Shown here one piece after another: positions 1 to 7,386 of a stretch of DNA of 64,000 nucleotides. Every line of letters begins with the position of its first letter. Position 1 is the first letter of the stretch. The notes beneath the pieces are model-generated. The model made no database searches, was not told the DNA's origin, and was given only the letters and a program-made list of their open reading frames with translations. The DNA is from Flavobacterium sp. M31R6 (lineage in GTDB: Bacteria; Bacteroidota; Bacteroidia; Flavobacteriales; Flavobacteriaceae): the NCBI RefSeq assembly GCF_013284035.1, contig NZ_CP054141.1:3224001-3288000 (forward strand), read 5' to 3'. A program made the position numbers and the translations under genes.

Positions 1-1
1 G

Positions 2-388
2 GAACTCATAGTTATGTTTGATGACAAAATAGAAAGTGGAATTGGTATCAACTGGGGGATTTACTTTCTGGAAGAGCCGGAAAAACTTTTAGGAATCATT
101 GGTTATTACCGAATGAAACCGGAACATTACAGAGCTGAAGTAGGCTATATGCTATTTCCGGAATACAATGGAAAAGGAATCGTATCGGAAGCATTACAAA
201 GGGTCGTGGAATATGGTTTTAAGGATATGAAACTGCATTCCATAGAAGCTGTTTTGGATCCTGAAAATAAAGGATCCGAAAAGGTTTTAATAAAAAATGG
301 CTTTGTAAAAGAAGCGCACCTGATTGAAAATGAATATTACGAAGGTCGTTTTCTTGATTCGATGATCTACTCACTTTTGAATAAATAA
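2..388 (+). CDS. GNAT family N-acetyltransferase, RimJ/RimL type (5' end cut by window edge)
   Basis: The frame is open to the first bases of the window, so the N-terminus lies outside it. RimJ/RimL-type proteins are usually 170-180 residues, so about 50 residues are probably missing; the ATG at 14 is an internal methionine. The visible part has the GNAT core: a strand ending in VGYMLF, then the acetyl-CoA pyrophosphate-binding turn YNGKGIVSEAL (Q/RxxGxG/A motif) and the C-terminal ENKGSEKVLIKNGF segment typical of the family. Such enzymes move an acetyl group from acetyl-CoA to an amine, often a protein N-terminus or a small molecule; the substrate cannot be read here. A second GNAT gene follows 42 bp downstream. 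Confidence 0.85.
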   Translation, partial: ELIVMFDDKIESGIGINWGIYFLEEPEKLLGIIGYYRMKPEHYRAEVGYMLFPEYNGKGIVSEALQRVVEYGFKDMKLHSIEAVLDPENKGSEKVLIKNGFVKEAHLIENEYYEGRFLDSMIYSLLNK

Positions 389-430
389 TTTTAAATGTCT
401 GATAAAGTATAATTGCTTTAATTTAAAAAA

Positions 431-880
431 ATGAAAATCAAGAAAGCAAGTATAAATGACAATGAAATTTTGACAGAAATAACAAAAAAGTCAAAAGCAT
501 ATTGGGGATATTCTGAAGAGCAAATTTTAAAGTGGAATAACAACCTGACCATTTCCGCAGCCTATATTGAAACCAATTGTGTCTTCACATTGGTAAATGA
601 CAATAAAATAATTGGTTATTATTCTTATATCATAAAAGAGGAAAAGAATGTAATACTTGACAACTTATTTATTTTACCAGAATATATTGGAAAAGGATTT
701 GGGAAATACTTGATGACCGATTTTTTAGATCGAATGAAAAATGAGGGATTTGAAAAGATAACTCTAGATTCTGAACCAAATGCAGAAAATTTTTATCTAA
801 AAATTGGATTCAAAAAAATTGGCGAATTCGAAACTTCAATAAAAAACAGGTTTATGCCAATTATGGAAATGAGTCTTTAA
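431..880 (+). CDS. GNAT family N-acetyltransferase
   Basis: A complete 149-residue single-domain acetyltransferase. The N-terminal MKIKKASINDNEIL is the usual GNAT first strand, and LFILPEYIGKGFGKYLM (about residues 77-93) holds the acetyl-CoA loop. The C-terminal NAENFYLKIGFKKIGEFE is the standard motif B region (FY.K.GF). It is not a close copy of the GNAT gene just upstream, so this does not look like a recent duplication. The pair lies in the same direction and may be co-transcribed, but the region looks accessory. The acceptor substrate is unknown. Confidence 0.85.
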   Translation: MKIKKASINDNEILTEITKKSKAYWGYSEEQILKWNNNLTISAAYIETNCVFTLVNDNKIIGYYSYIIKEEKNVILDNLFILPEYIGKGFGKYLMTDFLDRMKNEGFEKITLDSEPNAENFYLKIGFKKIGEFETSIKNRFMPIMEMSL

Positions 881-917
881 AATAACAGCTACATTCCAAA
901 ATAAACAGTATTTAATT

Positions 918-1084
918 TTAAACATATAAGTCATGTAAGTTTGAAATAGTTAGTGCGTCAAATTAGAAATAAAAAGTGAATATAAGTTAAAATTATTCTT
1001 TGTAAGGAAGTGATTTTACTTAAATGAACTATTGATTTTACTCGATTTTATTCAAATTAAAACTTATATGACTTATATGTTTAA
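918..1084. repeat. MITE-like element with 25-bp inverted ends built from a CATATAAGT repeat
   Basis: Positions 918-942 and 1060-1084 are inverted copies of each other, matching at 24 of 25 positions and separated by 117 bp. Each end contains two CATATAAGT/ACTTATATG units. The interior is AT-rich and has no open frame of note. The right end overlaps an N-terminal extension of the following methyltransferase frame, which argues that this extension is not coding. No clear target-site duplication is visible. It could be a non-autonomous mobile element or two opposite-facing copies of a short dispersed repeat. Confidence 0.6.
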
Positions 1085-1103
1085 AGAATCAAAATTAGCC
1101 AAA

Positions 1104-1742
1104 ATGGATTTAGACAACCAAAAAGAATATTGGAACGAAGTCGCACAAATTAAAACTTTCACCCATCCGATAGACCTAGAATTAATAAATCATTTTTTAA
1201 CCAAACAAAGCAAAATTGTTGACTTTGGGTGTGGATATGGAAGAATTGTAAAAGAATTGACGAATTTCGGTTTTGAAAATGTTTCAGGGTTTGACACTTC
1301 CAAAGAATTAATTGCCAGAGGAATATCCGAAAATAATCTTTCTCTTCACCATATTGAAAATCCGACTGATCTGAAACTTAAAGATAATTCTGTTGACTGC
1401 ATCATTCTTTTTGCTGTTTTAACTTGCATACCTTCCAATGCAGGACAAAGTAGTTTGATAAATTTACTATTGTCTAAACTTAGAAAAGGTGGCATAATCT
1501 ACATAAGCGATTACTATATACAAGAAAAATCAGTTGAAGTTGAACGCTATGAATATTTAAATGGAGACGAAAACAATTATGGTGTTTTCAAACTTCCTGA
1601 AGGAGCCACGTTTCGTCATCACACAAAAGAGTGGATTAAAATATTGACCAAAGATTTTGAAACTTTAATAGAAAAGCCTCTAATTGTAAAAACAATGAAT
1701 GGTAATATTGCTAATGGATTTCAATTAATAGGTAGAAAATAA
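1104..1742 (+). CDS. Class I SAM-dependent methyltransferase
   Basis: The frame runs open from 1032, but I place the start at the ATG at 1104 (protein MDLDNQKEYW...). The first 24 codons of the longer frame overlap the inverted-repeat end at 1060-1084, and MDxxxxxYWNE is a usual beginning for this family. The protein has a Rossmann-type motif I IVDFGCGYGRIVKEL, an acidic position in GFDTSKELI (motif II) and a central SVDCIILFAVLT segment (motif IV). This is the Methyltransf_11/25 fold that transfers a methyl group from S-adenosylmethionine. The substrate is unknown; flanking acetyltransferases suggest an accessory modification patch rather than core metabolism. Confidence 0.8.
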   Translation: MDLDNQKEYWNEVAQIKTFTHPIDLELINHFLTKQSKIVDFGCGYGRIVKELTNFGFENVSGFDTSKELIARGISENNLSLHHIENPTDLKLKDNSVDCIILFAVLTCIPSNAGQSSLINLLLSKLRKGGIIYISDYYIQEKSVEVERYEYLNGDENNYGVFKLPEGATFRHHTKEWIKILTKDFETLIEKPLIVKTMNGNIANGFQLIGRK

Positions 1743-1785
1743 TTACTCGTTACAATACACTAATCTTTCTTATGAAAACCAATCC

Positions 1786-1866
1786 CCTAGCCCAGATGGA
1801 AACGGCATCCTGTTGTCCCAGGGTTTGGGACAACAGATATAGTGGACAGCTGGAAATAGCTTCTAA
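1786..1866 (+). repeat. Dispersed intergenic element, copy 1, with perfect hairpin core
   Basis: The element begins AGCCCAGATGGAAACGG at 1789 and ends with GACAGCTGGAAATAGCT near 1864. Between the ends lies a perfect 11-bp inverted repeat (1810-1820 with 1826-1836, loop of 5). The same two ends, with a different and longer hairpin core, appear in reverse orientation at 10075-10216. The element sits between the convergent methyltransferase and DUF2132 genes and might also end transcription. An open frame at 1772-2026 crosses it and is not a gene. Confidence 0.7.
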
Positions 1867-2100
1867 TTATTTGGATTGTATTTTCGGAATGGTTTTTAGA
1901 TACAGTTCCTCGACTTGTTTTCTGGCCCAATCTGTTTTTCGCAAAAAGGTGAGGCTTGATTTCACACTCGGATTTTCATTGAACGATTTTATTTTAATCA
2001 ATTCTCCCAAGGTATCAAATCCATAATATTCCACTAGTGTTTCCACTATTTTTTGAAGTGTGACTCCGTGAAGCGGATCTTTTGACTGTTGTTTTTCCAT
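1867..2100 (-). CDS. VF530/DUF2132 family small protein
   Basis: A 77-residue protein with KDPLHGVTLQKIVETLVEYYGF near the start, then a helix-rich body ending in a region like FLRKTDWARKQVEELYL. This pattern is characteristic of the DUF2132 (VF530) family, small helical proteins proposed from structure to bind DNA; their role is not established. It diverges from smpB, with both start codons close to facing promoter-like elements. The opposite-strand frame at 1772-2026 is longer but covers the upstream repeat and has no recognisable protein features. Confidence 0.8.
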   Translation of the reverse strand: MEKQQSKDPLHGVTLQKIVETLVEYYGFDTLGELIKIKSFNENPSVKSSLTFLRKTDWARKQVEELYLKTIPKIQSK

Positions 2101-2104
2101 GATG

Positions 2105-2163
2105 CAAATTTATAGCATTTTCCTAAAAACAATTGTTCTTTCATTAATTAGTTCCTAAATTTG
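2105..2163. promoter_or_regulatory. Divergent promoter pair sharing a CAATTG -33 element
   Basis: On the plus strand TTG (2133-2135), a 20-bp spacer and TAAATTTG (2156-2163) stand 7 bp before the smpB ATG. On the minus strand TTG (2132-2130), a 17-bp spacer and TAAATTTG (2112-2105) stand 4 bp before the DUF2132 start. Both match the Bacteroidota primary sigma consensus. The two -33 elements are the halves of one CAATTG palindrome. The distances imply leaderless or nearly leaderless mRNAs. Confidence 0.6.
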
Positions 2164-2170
2164 CCCAACT

Positions 2171-2623
2171 ATGCAAAAAACTGTCAACATACTCAATAAA
2201 AGAGCCCGTTTCGATTATGAAATCCTTGAGACCTATACCGCTGGTATTGTTTTGGCCGGAACCGAGATTAAATCCATTCGATTAGGAAAAGCAAATATTA
2301 CCGAAAGTTTCTGTGAATTTAGTGGTAATGAACTTTTTGCCATCAATACTTATATAGAAGAATATACTTTTGGGAATCAATTTAACCATAAAGCTCGCAG
2401 TGAGCGAAAACTGCTTTTGAACAAAAGAGAATTAAAAGGGCTGGCTCGTAGTGTCCAAGCCAAAGGTCTTACAATTGTTCCATTGAAACTGTTTACTAAC
2501 GAAAAAGGCTTAGCCAAACTACAAATCGGACTTTGCAGAGGTAAAAAAACATACGACAAAAGAGAATCACTTAAGGAACAAGACACTAAAAGAGACTTAG
2601 ACAGAATAAAAAAAGCATATTAG
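2171..2623 (+). CDS. smpB: SsrA-binding protein SmpB
   Basis: A 150-residue protein with the full SmpB pattern: an N-terminal [29 protein letters not shown] beta-barrel start, a central [18 protein letters not shown] segment and the basic tail [22 protein letters not shown]. SmpB binds tmRNA and brings it to stalled ribosomes for trans-translation; the basic tail reaches the decoding centre. The length is normal. A promoter-like TTG/TAAATTTG pair lies immediately upstream. The tmRNA gene itself is not in this window. Confidence 0.97.
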   Translation: MQKTVNILNKRARFDYEILETYTAGIVLAGTEIKSIRLGKANITESFCEFSGNELFAINTYIEEYTFGNQFNHKARSERKLLLNKRELKGLARSVQAKGLTIVPLKLFTNEKGLAKLQIGLCRGKKTYDKRESLKEQDTKRDLDRIKKAY

Positions 2624-2716
2624 AGCAATTCGGATTAAAATTTAACCTCTTTTCATAGTTTTTATTTTCAAATTATAATTACTTTTACTTACATTATAAC
2701 GAAAAACAAACAAACT

Positions 2717-3385
2717 ATGAAAAAATTATTTATCACTTTAATCAGTGTATGCTTAGCAAGTTGCGGAAGTAATACATCAATTGTATCCAGTTGGAGAGAT
2801 CCTAATGCGACACTTGCTAAAGAACAATTCAAAAAAGTATTGGTAGTTGCATTAGCAAAAGACGAAAGCACTAGAAGGTCTACAGAAAATAGAATTGCTT
2901 CCATAAACCCATCGGTATTAAACCCCTCTTATAATTATTTAAATCAGCAAAATTTAAACCTTACTCAAGAACAGAAAATAAGCATTGTTCAATCTGAAGG
3001 TTTTGACGGAGCTATTACTATGCGTTTCATTAAAGCTGATAAAGAAACACAATATGTTCCTGGAACAACAAACTACTATAGCGGTATGGGATATCCTGGT
3101 ATGGGATATGGCTATGTAGGTGGTTACGGCATGGGCTATGGTGCAGGATTTGGTGGATGGTATGGTGCTTATGCTCCAGCTTATTACTCCCCTGGATACT
3201 ATCAAGAAAACACTTATTACTATATCGAAACCAATATTTTCGACTTGAAAAACAATAAATTAGTTTGGAGTGCCACTACAAAATCACTTGATGTATCTGA
3301 TGTAAACACTACCGTTGATGAAATCATGGAAGCTTGCGTGCAACAAATGAGAGCTGATGGTTATATGGCTCCTAAATCAAAATAA
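2717..3385 (+). CDS. Lipoprotein with Gly/Tyr/Met-rich centre, function unknown
   Basis: A 222-residue protein with a lipoprotein signal peptide (MKKLFITLISVCLASC, lipobox Cys at 16). The N-terminal half starts with SSIVSSWRDP, a pattern I have seen in Bacteroidota lipoproteins near the DUF4136 type, though I cannot assign the family firmly. Residues 114-168 are a low-complexity stretch of GMGYGYVGGYGMGYG type, rich in Gly, Tyr and Met. The C-terminal part (YYIETNIFDLKNNKLVWSA) returns to an ordered beta pattern. It is probably anchored in an outer or inner membrane leaflet. A strong terminator follows at 3421-3455. Confidence 0.6.
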   Translation: MKKLFITLISVCLASCGSNTSIVSSWRDPNATLAKEQFKKVLVVALAKDESTRRSTENRIASINPSVLNPSYNYLNQQNLNLTQEQKISIVQSEGFDGAITMRFIKADKETQYVPGTTNYYSGMGYPGMGYGYVGGYGMGYGAGFGGWYGAYAPAYYSPGYYQENTYYYIETNIFDLKNNKLVWSATTKSLDVSDVNTTVDEIMEACVQQMRADGYMAPKSK

Positions 3386-3420
3386 AAAATAGTTCTTTTT
3401 CCTAAAAAGGATTCAAACAA

Positions 3421-3455
3421 AAAAGCAACACTGAAAATTTAGTGTTGCTTTTTTT
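3421..3455 (+). terminator. Intrinsic terminator after the Gly/Tyr-rich lipoprotein gene
   Basis: A perfect 10-bp stem AAGCAACACT (3423-3432) with AGTGTTGCTT (3441-3450), an 8-nt loop and a run of seven T. It lies 36 bp after the lipoprotein stop and could also serve the convergent pcm gene. Confidence 0.85.
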
Positions 3456-3471
3456 ATATGATACAGTTTTT

Positions 3472-4113
3472 TTAATTTTTATCTTCTAACAAAGGAACAA
3501 AACGAAACTCTCCAAATTCGTGTTTTTCAAATTGCGTTTCATTGATTCGAATTAACAGTGTCATAATTTGAATATCCTCTCCCAACGGAATAACAAGCCT
3601 TCCTCCTATTTTGAGTTGAGCCATTAGCGGTTGTGGGATAATAGGTGCACCCGCAGTAACAATGATACTGTCAAAAGGAGCATGATTAGGTAGCCCTTTA
3701 TAACCATCTCCAAAAGAAAGATGTTTGGGACGTATTCCTAGTTTAGGCAATAAAGCTGATGTTTGTTTGAACAATTCATTTTGTCTTTCTATGCTAAATA
3801 CCTGAGCACCCACCAAACACAAAACGGCCGTTTGATAACCGGAACCTGTACCAATTTCCAAAACTTTATGTCCTTTTTTTATTTCTAATAACTGAGTTTG
3901 AAAAGCAACTGTATAAGGTTGGGAAATAGTCTGACCTGCAGCAATAGGAAAAGCCTTATCCTGATAGGCATAATCTTCAAAACTTGAATTTAAAAATAAA
4001 TGACGCGGGATTTTTTTAATAGCTTCCAAGACATTCTTATCAATAATACCCTTTTTCTGCAAAACGGTTACTAATTGATTTCGAAGTCCTTGATGCTTGG
4101 CTGTATCTTTCAA
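3472..4113 (-). CDS. pcm: Protein-L-isoaspartate O-methyltransferase
   Basis: A 213-residue protein that methylates isoaspartyl residues in damaged proteins so they can be repaired. The SAM-binding motif VLEIGTGSGYQTAVL is at residues 84-98, preceded by the family hallmark AGQTISQPYTVAFQ (59-72) and followed by GDGYKGL and IIVTAGAP. The start is a TTG at 4113: a stop codon lies two codons upstream in frame, and the N-terminus MKDTAKHQGLRNQLV fits Bacteroidota homologues. A TTG-N18-TATTTTTG promoter lies just upstream at 4164-4136, so the leader is short. Confidence 0.95.
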   Translation of the reverse strand: MKDTAKHQGLRNQLVTVLQKKGIIDKNVLEAIKKIPRHLFLNSSFEDYAYQDKAFPIAAGQTISQPYTVAFQTQLLEIKKGHKVLEIGTGSGYQTAVLCLVGAQVFSIERQNELFKQTSALLPKLGIRPKHLSFGDGYKGLPNHAPFDSIIVTAGAPIIPQPLMAQLKIGGRLVIPLGEDIQIMTLLIRINETQFEKHEFGEFRFVPLLEDKN

Positions 4114-4135
4114 AATTTAAGGTTTTATTATAGAA

Positions 4136-4164
4136 CAAAAATAGAAAACTAAATCAATTTCCAA
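4136..4164 (-). promoter_or_regulatory. Promoter of pcm
   Basis: On the minus strand TTG (4164-4162), an 18-bp spacer and TATTTTTG (4143-4136) match the Bacteroidota promoter consensus and lie 23 bp before the TTG start codon of pcm. Confidence 0.6.
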
Positions 4165-4232
4165 TCCAAAATAAAACCTAATTCACATTCTAAATAATAA
4201 TACATATCAGCTGAATTTAGTATTTTTATAAA

Positions 4233-4262
4233 TTGGAATTTCTTAATTTATTACTATTTTTG
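4233..4262 (+). promoter_or_regulatory. Promoter of the Gfo/Idh/MocA oxidoreductase gene
   Basis: TTG (4233-4235), a 19-bp spacer and TATTTTTG (4255-4262) match the Bacteroidota consensus, 16 bp before the ATG at 4279. Confidence 0.65.
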
Positions 4263-4278
4263 TGGAAACAACTTTATT

Positions 4279-5244
4279 ATGCTGAAAATTGGAGTATTGG
4301 GTGCTGGGCATCTAGGTAAAATACATTTGCGTTTATTACAACAATCTGAGAAGTATGAATTAGTCGGTTTTTATGACCCCAATCAAGAAAACGCTGAAAA
4401 AATAAGCAAAGAATTTGGATATAAAAATTTCAGTACTATAGCAACATTAATTCACGCAGTTGATGTTATTGATATTGTCACCCCTACACTTTCCCATTAT
4501 AAATGTGCCAAGGTAGCCATCAAATCGGGTAAACACGTTTTTATAGAAAAACCCATTTCCAATACGGTTGAAGAAGCCGAAGAAATCATTGCCCTTGCCA
4601 AAGAATATAATGTAAAAGGACAAGTTGGGCATGTTGAGAGGTTCAATCCAGCATTTATTGCAACCAAGAATATGATTGAAAACCCAATGTTTATCGAAAC
4701 ACACCGATTGGCTGAATTCAATCCTCGTGGAACTGATGTTCCTGTCGTTTTGGATTTAATGATACACGATATTGACGCCATCTTGAGTGTAGTTCAATCA
4801 AAAGTAAAAAACATAAATGCCAGTGGAGTTTCTGTAATAAGTGACACTCCGGATATTGCCAATGCCAGAATTGAATTCGAAAATGGCTGTGTAGCCAATT
4901 TAACTGCGAGCCGAATTTCAATGAAAAACATGCGTAAATCTCGCTTTTTTCAAAAAGACGCCTATATCTCAGTTGATTTTCTGGAAAAAAGATGTGAAGT
5001 GGTAAAAATGAAAGATGCTCCAGAAGTTCCTGGTGATTTTGATATGATTTTACAAAATGCCGAGGGAGTAAAAAAACAAATTTATTTCTCAAATCCTGAT
5101 GTAGAACAAAACAACGCGATACTTGACGAATTGGAATCATTTGCTGATGCTATCAATAACGATACTACAACAGTAGTTACTTTGGAACAAGCTACAGAAG
5201 CTTTGAGAGTTGCCTATCAAATTATAGATTGTTTTAAAAAATAG
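4279..5244 (+). CDS. Gfo/Idh/MocA family NAD(P)-dependent oxidoreductase
   Basis: A 321-residue protein with an N-terminal Rossmann fold (GVLGAGHLGKIHLRLL at residues 5-20) and the family signature EKPIS at 90-94, whose Lys is the usual catalytic residue. The second domain contains GHVERFNPAF and the conserved DLMIHDIDAIL stretch. Members oxidise or reduce sugars, inositols or other hydroxy compounds with NAD(P). The exact substrate cannot be read; its partner downstream, a 3-hydroxybutyryl-CoA dehydrogenase, is unrelated in chemistry. A hairpin of TTTAAAG repeats separates the two genes. Confidence 0.88.
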   Translation: MLKIGVLGAGHLGKIHLRLLQQSEKYELVGFYDPNQENAEKISKEFGYKNFSTIATLIHAVDVIDIVTPTLSHYKCAKVAIKSGKHVFIEKPISNTVEEAEEIIALAKEYNVKGQVGHVERFNPAFIATKNMIENPMFIETHRLAEFNPRGTDVPVVLDLMIHDIDAILSVVQSKVKNINASGVSVISDTPDIANARIEFENGCVANLTASRISMKNMRKSRFFQKDAYISVDFLEKRCEVVKMKDAPEVPGDFDMILQNAEGVKKQIYFSNPDVEQNNAILDELESFADAINNDTTTVVTLEQATEALRVAYQIIDCFKK

Positions 5245-5265
5245 AAACTAAAAAAATACACATTG

Positions 5266-5313
5266 AAAGTTTAAAGTTTAAAGTCAATCACTGGTCTTTA
5301 AATTTTAAACTTT
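5266..5313. repeat. Inverted TTTAAAG heptamer repeats forming an 18-bp hairpin
   Basis: AAAGTTTAAAGTTTAAAG (5266-5283) pairs with 5296-5313 at 17 of 18 positions, the exception being a G-U pair in RNA; the loop is 12 nt. T-rich sequence follows, so it may act as a weak terminator between the oxidoreductase and hbd genes. The arms are tandem TTTAAAG units. Confidence 0.65.
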
Positions 5314-5336
5314 TTTAACTTTTAAATAGAAAAAAA

Positions 5337-6224
5337 ATGAAAATTATAGCTGTAATCGGAGCAGGAACCATGGGTAACGGAATAGCTCATACTTTTGCAC
5401 AAAGCGGTTTCACCGTAAAATTAATTGATGTTTCCGAAAAATCATTGGATAAAGGAATGGCAACAATAGCGGCCAACCTAGATAGAATGGTTTCAAAAGG
5501 AACTATAACCGAAGATGATAAAGCCAAAACAATTACCAATATTATTACATATACAGACATTAAAGACGGTGTTGTTGGAGTTGATTTGGTAGTAGAAGCT
5601 GCTACCGAAAACGTAGAATTAAAACTGAACATTTTCAAGCAATTAAACGAAGCGTGTTCACACAACACGATTTTGGCAACCAATACTTCTTCAATTTCCA
5701 TTACGCAAATTGGAGCCGTTGTGGCACACCCTGAACGTGTAATAGGAATGCACTTTATGAATCCGGTGCCAATTATGAAATTGGTAGAAATCATTCGTGG
5801 TTACAACACAAGTGACGAGGTGACGAACATCATCATGAAGCTATCCGAAAAACTTGGCAAAGTTCCCGTAGAAGTGAACGATTATCCGGGCTTTGTTGCC
5901 AATAGAATTTTGATGCCAATGATTAATGAGGCAATCGAAACTTTATACAACAAAGTTGCAGGTGTTTATGAAATTGACACCGTTATGAAACTGGGAATGG
6001 GACATCCGATGGGACCTTTACAACTAGCCGATTTCATTGGTCTTGATGTATGTCTTGCCATCTTAAATGTAATGTACGACGGTTTCAAAAATCCAAAATA
6101 TGCTCCTTGTCCGTTATTGGTAAATATGGTGAGAGCAGGAAAATTAGGAGTGAAATCAGGTGAAGGTTTTTATGACTATAGCGAAAGTAAAAAAGCTGAA
6201 AAGATTTCGAGACAGTTTGTTTAA
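5337..6224 (+). CDS. hbd: 3-hydroxybutyryl-CoA dehydrogenase
   Basis: A 295-residue NAD(P)-dependent dehydrogenase that interconverts (S)-3-hydroxyacyl-CoA and acetoacetyl-CoA in fatty acid or butyrate-type metabolism. It has the nucleotide-binding GAGTMGNGIA (8-17), the catalytic region GMHFMNPVPIMKLVEI with His at 139, and PGFVANRILMPMINEAI that begins the helical C-terminal 3HCDH domain. Length is that of the short, monofunctional form. It could also be named PaaH/FadB2-like; the sequence alone does not decide the chain length it prefers. Confidence 0.92.
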   Translation: MKIIAVIGAGTMGNGIAHTFAQSGFTVKLIDVSEKSLDKGMATIAANLDRMVSKGTITEDDKAKTITNIITYTDIKDGVVGVDLVVEAATENVELKLNIFKQLNEACSHNTILATNTSSISITQIGAVVAHPERVIGMHFMNPVPIMKLVEIIRGYNTSDEVTNIIMKLSEKLGKVPVEVNDYPGFVANRILMPMINEAIETLYNKVAGVYEIDTVMKLGMGHPMGPLQLADFIGLDVCLAILNVMYDGFKNPKYAPCPLLVNMVRAGKLGVKSGEGFYDYSESKKAEKISRQFV

Positions 6225-6251
6225 TCTCTTTATTTTAATTTTGCTCTGCAA

Positions 6252-6722
6252 ATGGAAGAATGTCGTTTTTGCCAGATAATTAAAGGTGACCGAATAAATG
6301 AGGAAATCATTTATGAGGATAACGACTTTATCATTCTGACTGATAAATATAGAAAAACAGCAGTTGGGTCAATTTGTTTATTAATACCTAAAAAGCATTT
6401 AAAAAACATATTAGAACTTACTGATGAGCATTCTGCAAGATTAGTTCCTATATTAAATCTGGTAAGTAAAGCGATGCAAAGTGCTTTTAAAAATAAAGGT
6501 CTCAGAATTTGGACTGCTGTAAATAAAGAAGCAGGACAATCAGTCTTTCATTGTCATATTCATATTGTACCTTGTGATTCATTAAAAGACAGAATAATAG
6601 CTAGCTTTCCTGGTGTTTATGATTTAAAAAGACGATTTTTAAAATTTGGAAATAATGAATTAAGGGTAAATGAAAATTTTCAACTTGCTGAAAAATTAAG
6701 AACTGAAATTAAACTAACATAG
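6252..6722 (+). CDS. HIT (histidine triad) family protein
   Basis: A 156-residue protein with the histidine triad HCHIHIVP (His at 100, 102, 104) and an N-terminal CRFCQIIKGD carrying a Cys-x2-Cys pair that often binds zinc in this family. HIT proteins hydrolyse or transfer nucleoside phosphoramidates or dinucleoside polyphosphates. The stop codon TAG directly abuts the ATG of yggS, so translation may be coupled. From recall of related genomes I expected hbd to be followed directly by yggS, so this gene may be an insertion, but I cannot confirm that here. Confidence 0.88.
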   Translation: MEECRFCQIIKGDRINEEIIYEDNDFIILTDKYRKTAVGSICLLIPKKHLKNILELTDEHSARLVPILNLVSKAMQSAFKNKGLRIWTAVNKEAGQSVFHCHIHIVPCDSLKDRIIASFPGVYDLKRRFLKFGNNELRVNENFQLAEKLRTEIKLT

Positions 6723-7373
6723 ATGAGCATTCAATCTAATTTGCAAAATATAAAATCGACTCTTCCGGAGCTTGTTACTTTAGTAGCTGTCTCCAAAACC
6801 AAACCCGTTTCTGATTTGATGGAAGCCTATAATGCTGGTCAACGCGTTTTTGGCGAAAACAAAATTCAGGAAATGGTCGATAAATGGGAACAGATGCCCA
6901 AAGATATCGAATGGCATATGATTGGACATGTACAGACTAATAAGGTCAAATTTATGGCTCCTTTCGTGAGCTTGATTCATGGAGTGGACAGTTTAAAATT
7001 ATTGGAAGAAATTGACAAACAGGCTCTAAAAAACAATCGCATTATTGATTGTTTGCTCCAAATATACATCGCCGAAGAAGAATCAAAATTCGGACTAGAC
7101 GAAGAAGAACTAACAACGCTCCTAGCCTCACCAACTTTTAAAGAGATGAAAAACATCCGAATTGTTGGTTTAATGGGAATGGCAACTTTTACAGATAATC
7201 AAAACCAAATCAAAAAAGAATTTACGCATTTGAAATCTATTTTTGATCAATCCACAATCCACAATTCACAATTCACAATTCTTTCAATGGGAATGTCCGG
7301 TGATTACCAATTGGCCATTTCATGTGGAAGCACAATGGTTCGGATTGGAAGTAGTATCTTTGGAGGACGATAA
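6723..7373 (+). CDS. YggS family PLP-binding protein (PLP homeostasis)
   Basis: A 216-residue single-domain alpha/beta-barrel protein with the PLP lysine at 25 in VAVSKTKPV. It also has GENKIQEM, EWHMIGHVQTNK, and the C-terminal phosphate-binding MGMSGDYQLAISCGSTMVRIGSSIFGGR. YggS/PLPBP proteins carry pyridoxal phosphate and keep its level balanced; no enzyme activity is known. Residues about 176-187 (STIHNSQFT) are encoded by five tandem heptamers (7248-7282) and look like an insertion before the conserved LSMGMSG. Otherwise the frame is intact. Confidence 0.92.
   Translation: MSIQSNLQNIKSTLPELVTLVAVSKTKPVSDLMEAYNAGQRVFGENKIQEMVDKWEQMPKDIEWHMIGHVQTNKVKFMAPFVSLIHGVDSLKLLEEIDKQALKNNRIIDCLLQIYIAEEESKFGLDEEELTTLLASPTFKEMKNIRIVGLMGMATFTDNQNQIKKEFTHLKSIFDQSTIHNSQFTILSMGMSGDYQLAISCGSTMVRIGSSIFGGR
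7248..7282 (+). repeat. Five tandem heptamers (CAATCCA/CAATTCA) inside yggS
   Basis: The units are CAATCCA, CAATCCA, CAATTCA, CAATTCA and CAATTCT in perfect 7-bp register. Because 7 is not a multiple of 3, gain or loss of one or two units would shift the yggS frame just before its conserved C-terminus. Confidence 0.85.
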
Positions 7374-7386
7374 AATTATACAATGG

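Noticed and set aside
14..388. ATG at 14 as the true start of the first GNAT gene
   Set aside because: The frame is open to the window edge and the protein would lack the N-terminal strand and helices of its family.
1772..2026. Plus-strand open frame of 84 codons opposite the DUF2132 gene
   Set aside because: It covers the dispersed hairpin element and runs antisense to a recognisable conserved protein; its translation has no family features.
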